Shown here: one piece after another, positions 4,701 to 5,749 of the stretch
Numbering within the stretch: the stretch's first letter is position 1
Layout: the number at the start of each line of letters is the position of its first letter
NCBI GenBank assembly: GCA_026416355.1
Contig: JAOAFH010000179.1
Span: forward strand, 1-5,749
Reading direction: 5' to 3'
Length of the DNA stretch: 5,749 bases
From: Clostridiales bacterium
GTDB lineage: Bacteria > Bacillota > Clostridia > Clostridiales > Caloramatoraceae
Program-made: the position numbers and the translations under genes
Notes under the pieces: generated by a model
The model's input: only the letters and a program-made list of their open reading frames with translations
Told to the model about the DNA's origin: nothing
Database searches by the model: none

Positions 4701-5749
4701 ATGATAGATTTAAATACATTAAATAAAGAACAAAGGCAAGCTGTGGAAACTTTAGAGGGACCACTTTTAATATTGGCTGGTGCAGGTAGTGGTAAGACTA
4801 GAGTGCTTACATATAGAATAGCCAATTTAATTGAAAATGGAGTGTACCCAGGAAATATTCTTGCAATTACATTTACCAATAAGGCTGCATCTGAAATGAA
4901 GGAAAGAGTTATGCAGATTGTTGGAGATGATGCAAAAAATATTTGGATTAGTACCTTTCACTCATCTTGTGTAAGAATTCTAAGACAGGATATTGAAAAG
5001 TTAGGATATAGTAAAGATTTTGTTATATATGATACAGCAGACCAAGAGAAGATTGTAAAGGAATGCCTAAAGGAACTTAATATAGATGAAAAGGCGATGC
5101 CACCGAAGGATGTATTAAATAAGATAGGTTCATTTAAAGATGAACTAATTGATGCTGACACATATTACAGTAGATTTGGAATGGACTTTAAAACAAGAAA
5201 TATAGCAAATCTATATAAGCTATATCAAAAGAAGCTTAGAAAAAATAATGCACTTGATTTTGATGACATTATTATGTTAACGGTTAAGTTATTTAAAGAG
5301 CACGAGGATGTGCTAAGCTATTATAGAAGAAAATTTAGATATATTCTAGTTGATGAGTATCAAGATACCAATAGGGCACAATATGAATTTGTAAACATGC
5401 TTGCAAAAGAACACAGAAACCTTTGTGTTGTGGGGGATGATGATCAGTGTCTACTTGAAGGCCAAATGGTTTTAACAAGTAGTGGATATAAAAAAATAGA
5501 AGAAATTTGTGAAAATGAAAATGTAATTTGTGCCGCAGGCAATGGAATTATAGGAGAAGGACAGGTTAATAAAGTTATAAAAAAAGAATACGATGGAGTT
5601 ATCGTTAAAGTAACTACAAAGGGTGGCAGAGTAATAAAAGCAACACCTAACCATTTAACTTTTGCAAATTTGAATTTTTCATCAGAATTTTTCATTGTTT
5701 ATTTAATGTATAAAAAGGGTAAGGGATATAGAATAGGACAAACTAGGGG
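4701..5749 (+). CDS. pcrA: ATP-dependent DNA helicase PcrA (UvrD/Rep superfamily 1A), intein-containing, 3' end outside window
   Basis: The gene starts at ATG 4701 with GGAGG (4690-4694) 6 bases upstream and stays open to the window edge (349 codons visible). PcrA is a 3'-5' helicase for repair and rolling-circle replication. The motifs run in order: Q motif LNKEQRQAV (7-15), Walker A AGAGSGKT (26-33), motif Ia ITFTNKAASEMKERV (56-70), Ib STFHSSCVRILR (84-95), NALDFDDI (183-190), and Walker B DEYQD (218-222). Motif III begins normally as VVGDDDQ (243-249). The SIYGWRG that should follow is replaced by a Cys-led sequence with intein features from residue 250 on. The frame is intact across the junction, so this is not a frameshift or truncation. 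The mature helicase must be restored by protein splicing, with the C-extein expected to begin at Ser. Downstream helicase domains lie beyond the window. Confidence 0.95.
   Translation, partial: MIDLNTLNKEQRQAVETLEGPLLILAGAGSGKTRVLTYRIANLIENGVYPGNILAITFTNKAASEMKERVMQIVGDDAKNIWISTFHSSCVRILRQDIEKLGYSKDFVIYDTADQEKIVKECLKELNIDEKAMPPKDVLNKIGSFKDELIDADTYYSRFGMDFKTRNIANLYKLYQKKLRKNNALDFDDIIMLTVKLFKEHEDVLSYYRRKFRYILVDEYQDTNRAQYEFVNMLAKEHRNLCVVGDDDQCLLEGQMVLTSSGYKKIEEICENENVICAAGNGIIGEGQVNKVIKKEYDGVIVKVTTKGGRVIKATPNHLTFANLNFSSEFFIVYLMYKKGKGYRIGQTR
5448..5749 (+). other. Intein (N-terminal splicing region) inserted in pcrA motif III, 3' end outside window
   Basis: The element begins at the TGT codon for Cys250, directly after GDDDQ. 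Splicing block A is CLLEGQMVLTSSGYKKIEEI: a Cys nucleophile followed by the typical hydrophobic, Gly and KIEEI pattern. Block B is GGRVIKATPNH, with the TxNH motif at 315-318 and the His (H318, codon 5652-5654) expected to assist the N-S acyl shift. Spacing between A and B is about 65 residues, normal for the Hint fold. At least 100 intein residues are visible. The C-terminal blocks F and G (terminal His-Asn and a Ser +1 residue) are not in the window, so splicing competence cannot be confirmed. From residue 330 the sequence turns into a different domain, possibly a homing-endonuclease-like insertion. Confidence 0.9.
5688..5749 (+). other. Possible GIY-YIG / T5orf172-like nuclease segment within the intein (partial)
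   Basis: Residues 330-349 read FFIVYLMYKKGKGYRIGQTR. The spacing of Y-L-M-Y and then GYRIG-x-T, with a short basic turn between, resembles the first two strands of GIY-YIG-type or T5orf172 domains (YVYL...YKIG.T). It begins only 12 residues after the block B His, where intein endonuclease domains usually insert. No LAGLIDADG motif is visible yet. The assignment rests on about 20 residues and the remainder is cut off by the window end. Confidence 0.4.

Noticed and set aside
4661..4879. Minus-strand open frames over the pcrA start (also 4546-4764 and 4958-5161)
   Set aside because: They are antisense to clear helicase motifs or to the terminator and promoter region, and have no recognisable protein features.
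5444..5695. Minus-strand open frames opposite the intein (also 5472-5654), considered as a nested endonuclease gene
   Set aside because: They are Phe/Ser/Thr-rich antisense translation with no nuclease motif and no ribosome binding site. The plus strand explains the region as intein.
5448..5749. Considered the loss of SIYGWRG as a frameshift or recombination breakpoint in pcrA
   Set aside because: The frame stays open, and the sequence immediately shows intein block A and, at normal spacing, block B.

Overview
The window reads as chromosome of a low-GC Gram-positive anaerobe of the Clostridium type. It is strongly AT-rich, prefers A/T-ending codons, uses GGGGTG- and GGAGG-type ribosome binding sites, and contains GTG and TTG starts. 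The proteins (a YerC/PcrA pair, an RsuA of Firmicutes type, and a short lytic transglycosylase without an obvious signal peptide) fit that placement. No tRNA, rRNA, insertion sequence or CRISPR array is visible.

Layout. (1) 14-1159 (+): a polytopic membrane protein with two Gate (nucleoside-recognition-like) halves. It converges on a small gene on the opposite strand (1174-1362, -) encoding a 62-residue protein that may be related to clostridial spore-surface proteins. The two share a long hairpin (1158-1194) that can terminate transcription in both directions. (2) 1363-1551: a divergent intergenic region with three tandem extended -10 elements facing right. (3) 1552-4240 (+): a tight three-gene operon of lytic transglycosylase, patatin-like phospholipase with a C-terminal extension, and 16S rRNA pseudouridine synthase RsuA. 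A compact hairpin with a T tract follows. (4) 4303-4602 (+): a YerC-type TrpR-family regulator with its own extended -10 element and a terminator. (5) 4701 to the window end (+): the start of the DNA helicase PcrA.

The main discovery is in pcrA. The helicase reads normally through the Q motif, Walker A and the DEYQD box. At motif III (GDDDQ, normally followed by SIYGWRG) it switches in frame, directly after the Gln, into an intein that begins with Cys. Splicing block A and a block B TPNH motif are both visible. About 15 residues after block B, just before the window ends, comes a segment (Y-L-M-Y ... GYRIGQT) that resembles the GIY-YIG / T5orf172 nuclease core rather than a LAGLIDADG motif. 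The intein's C-terminal half and the rest of PcrA lie outside the window.

Together the genes cover cell-envelope remodelling (transglycosylase, patatin), ribosome modification (RsuA), and DNA repair with an adjacent regulator (YerC, PcrA). The YerC-then-PcrA order recalls Bacillus subtilis, where yerC lies a short distance upstream of pcrA.
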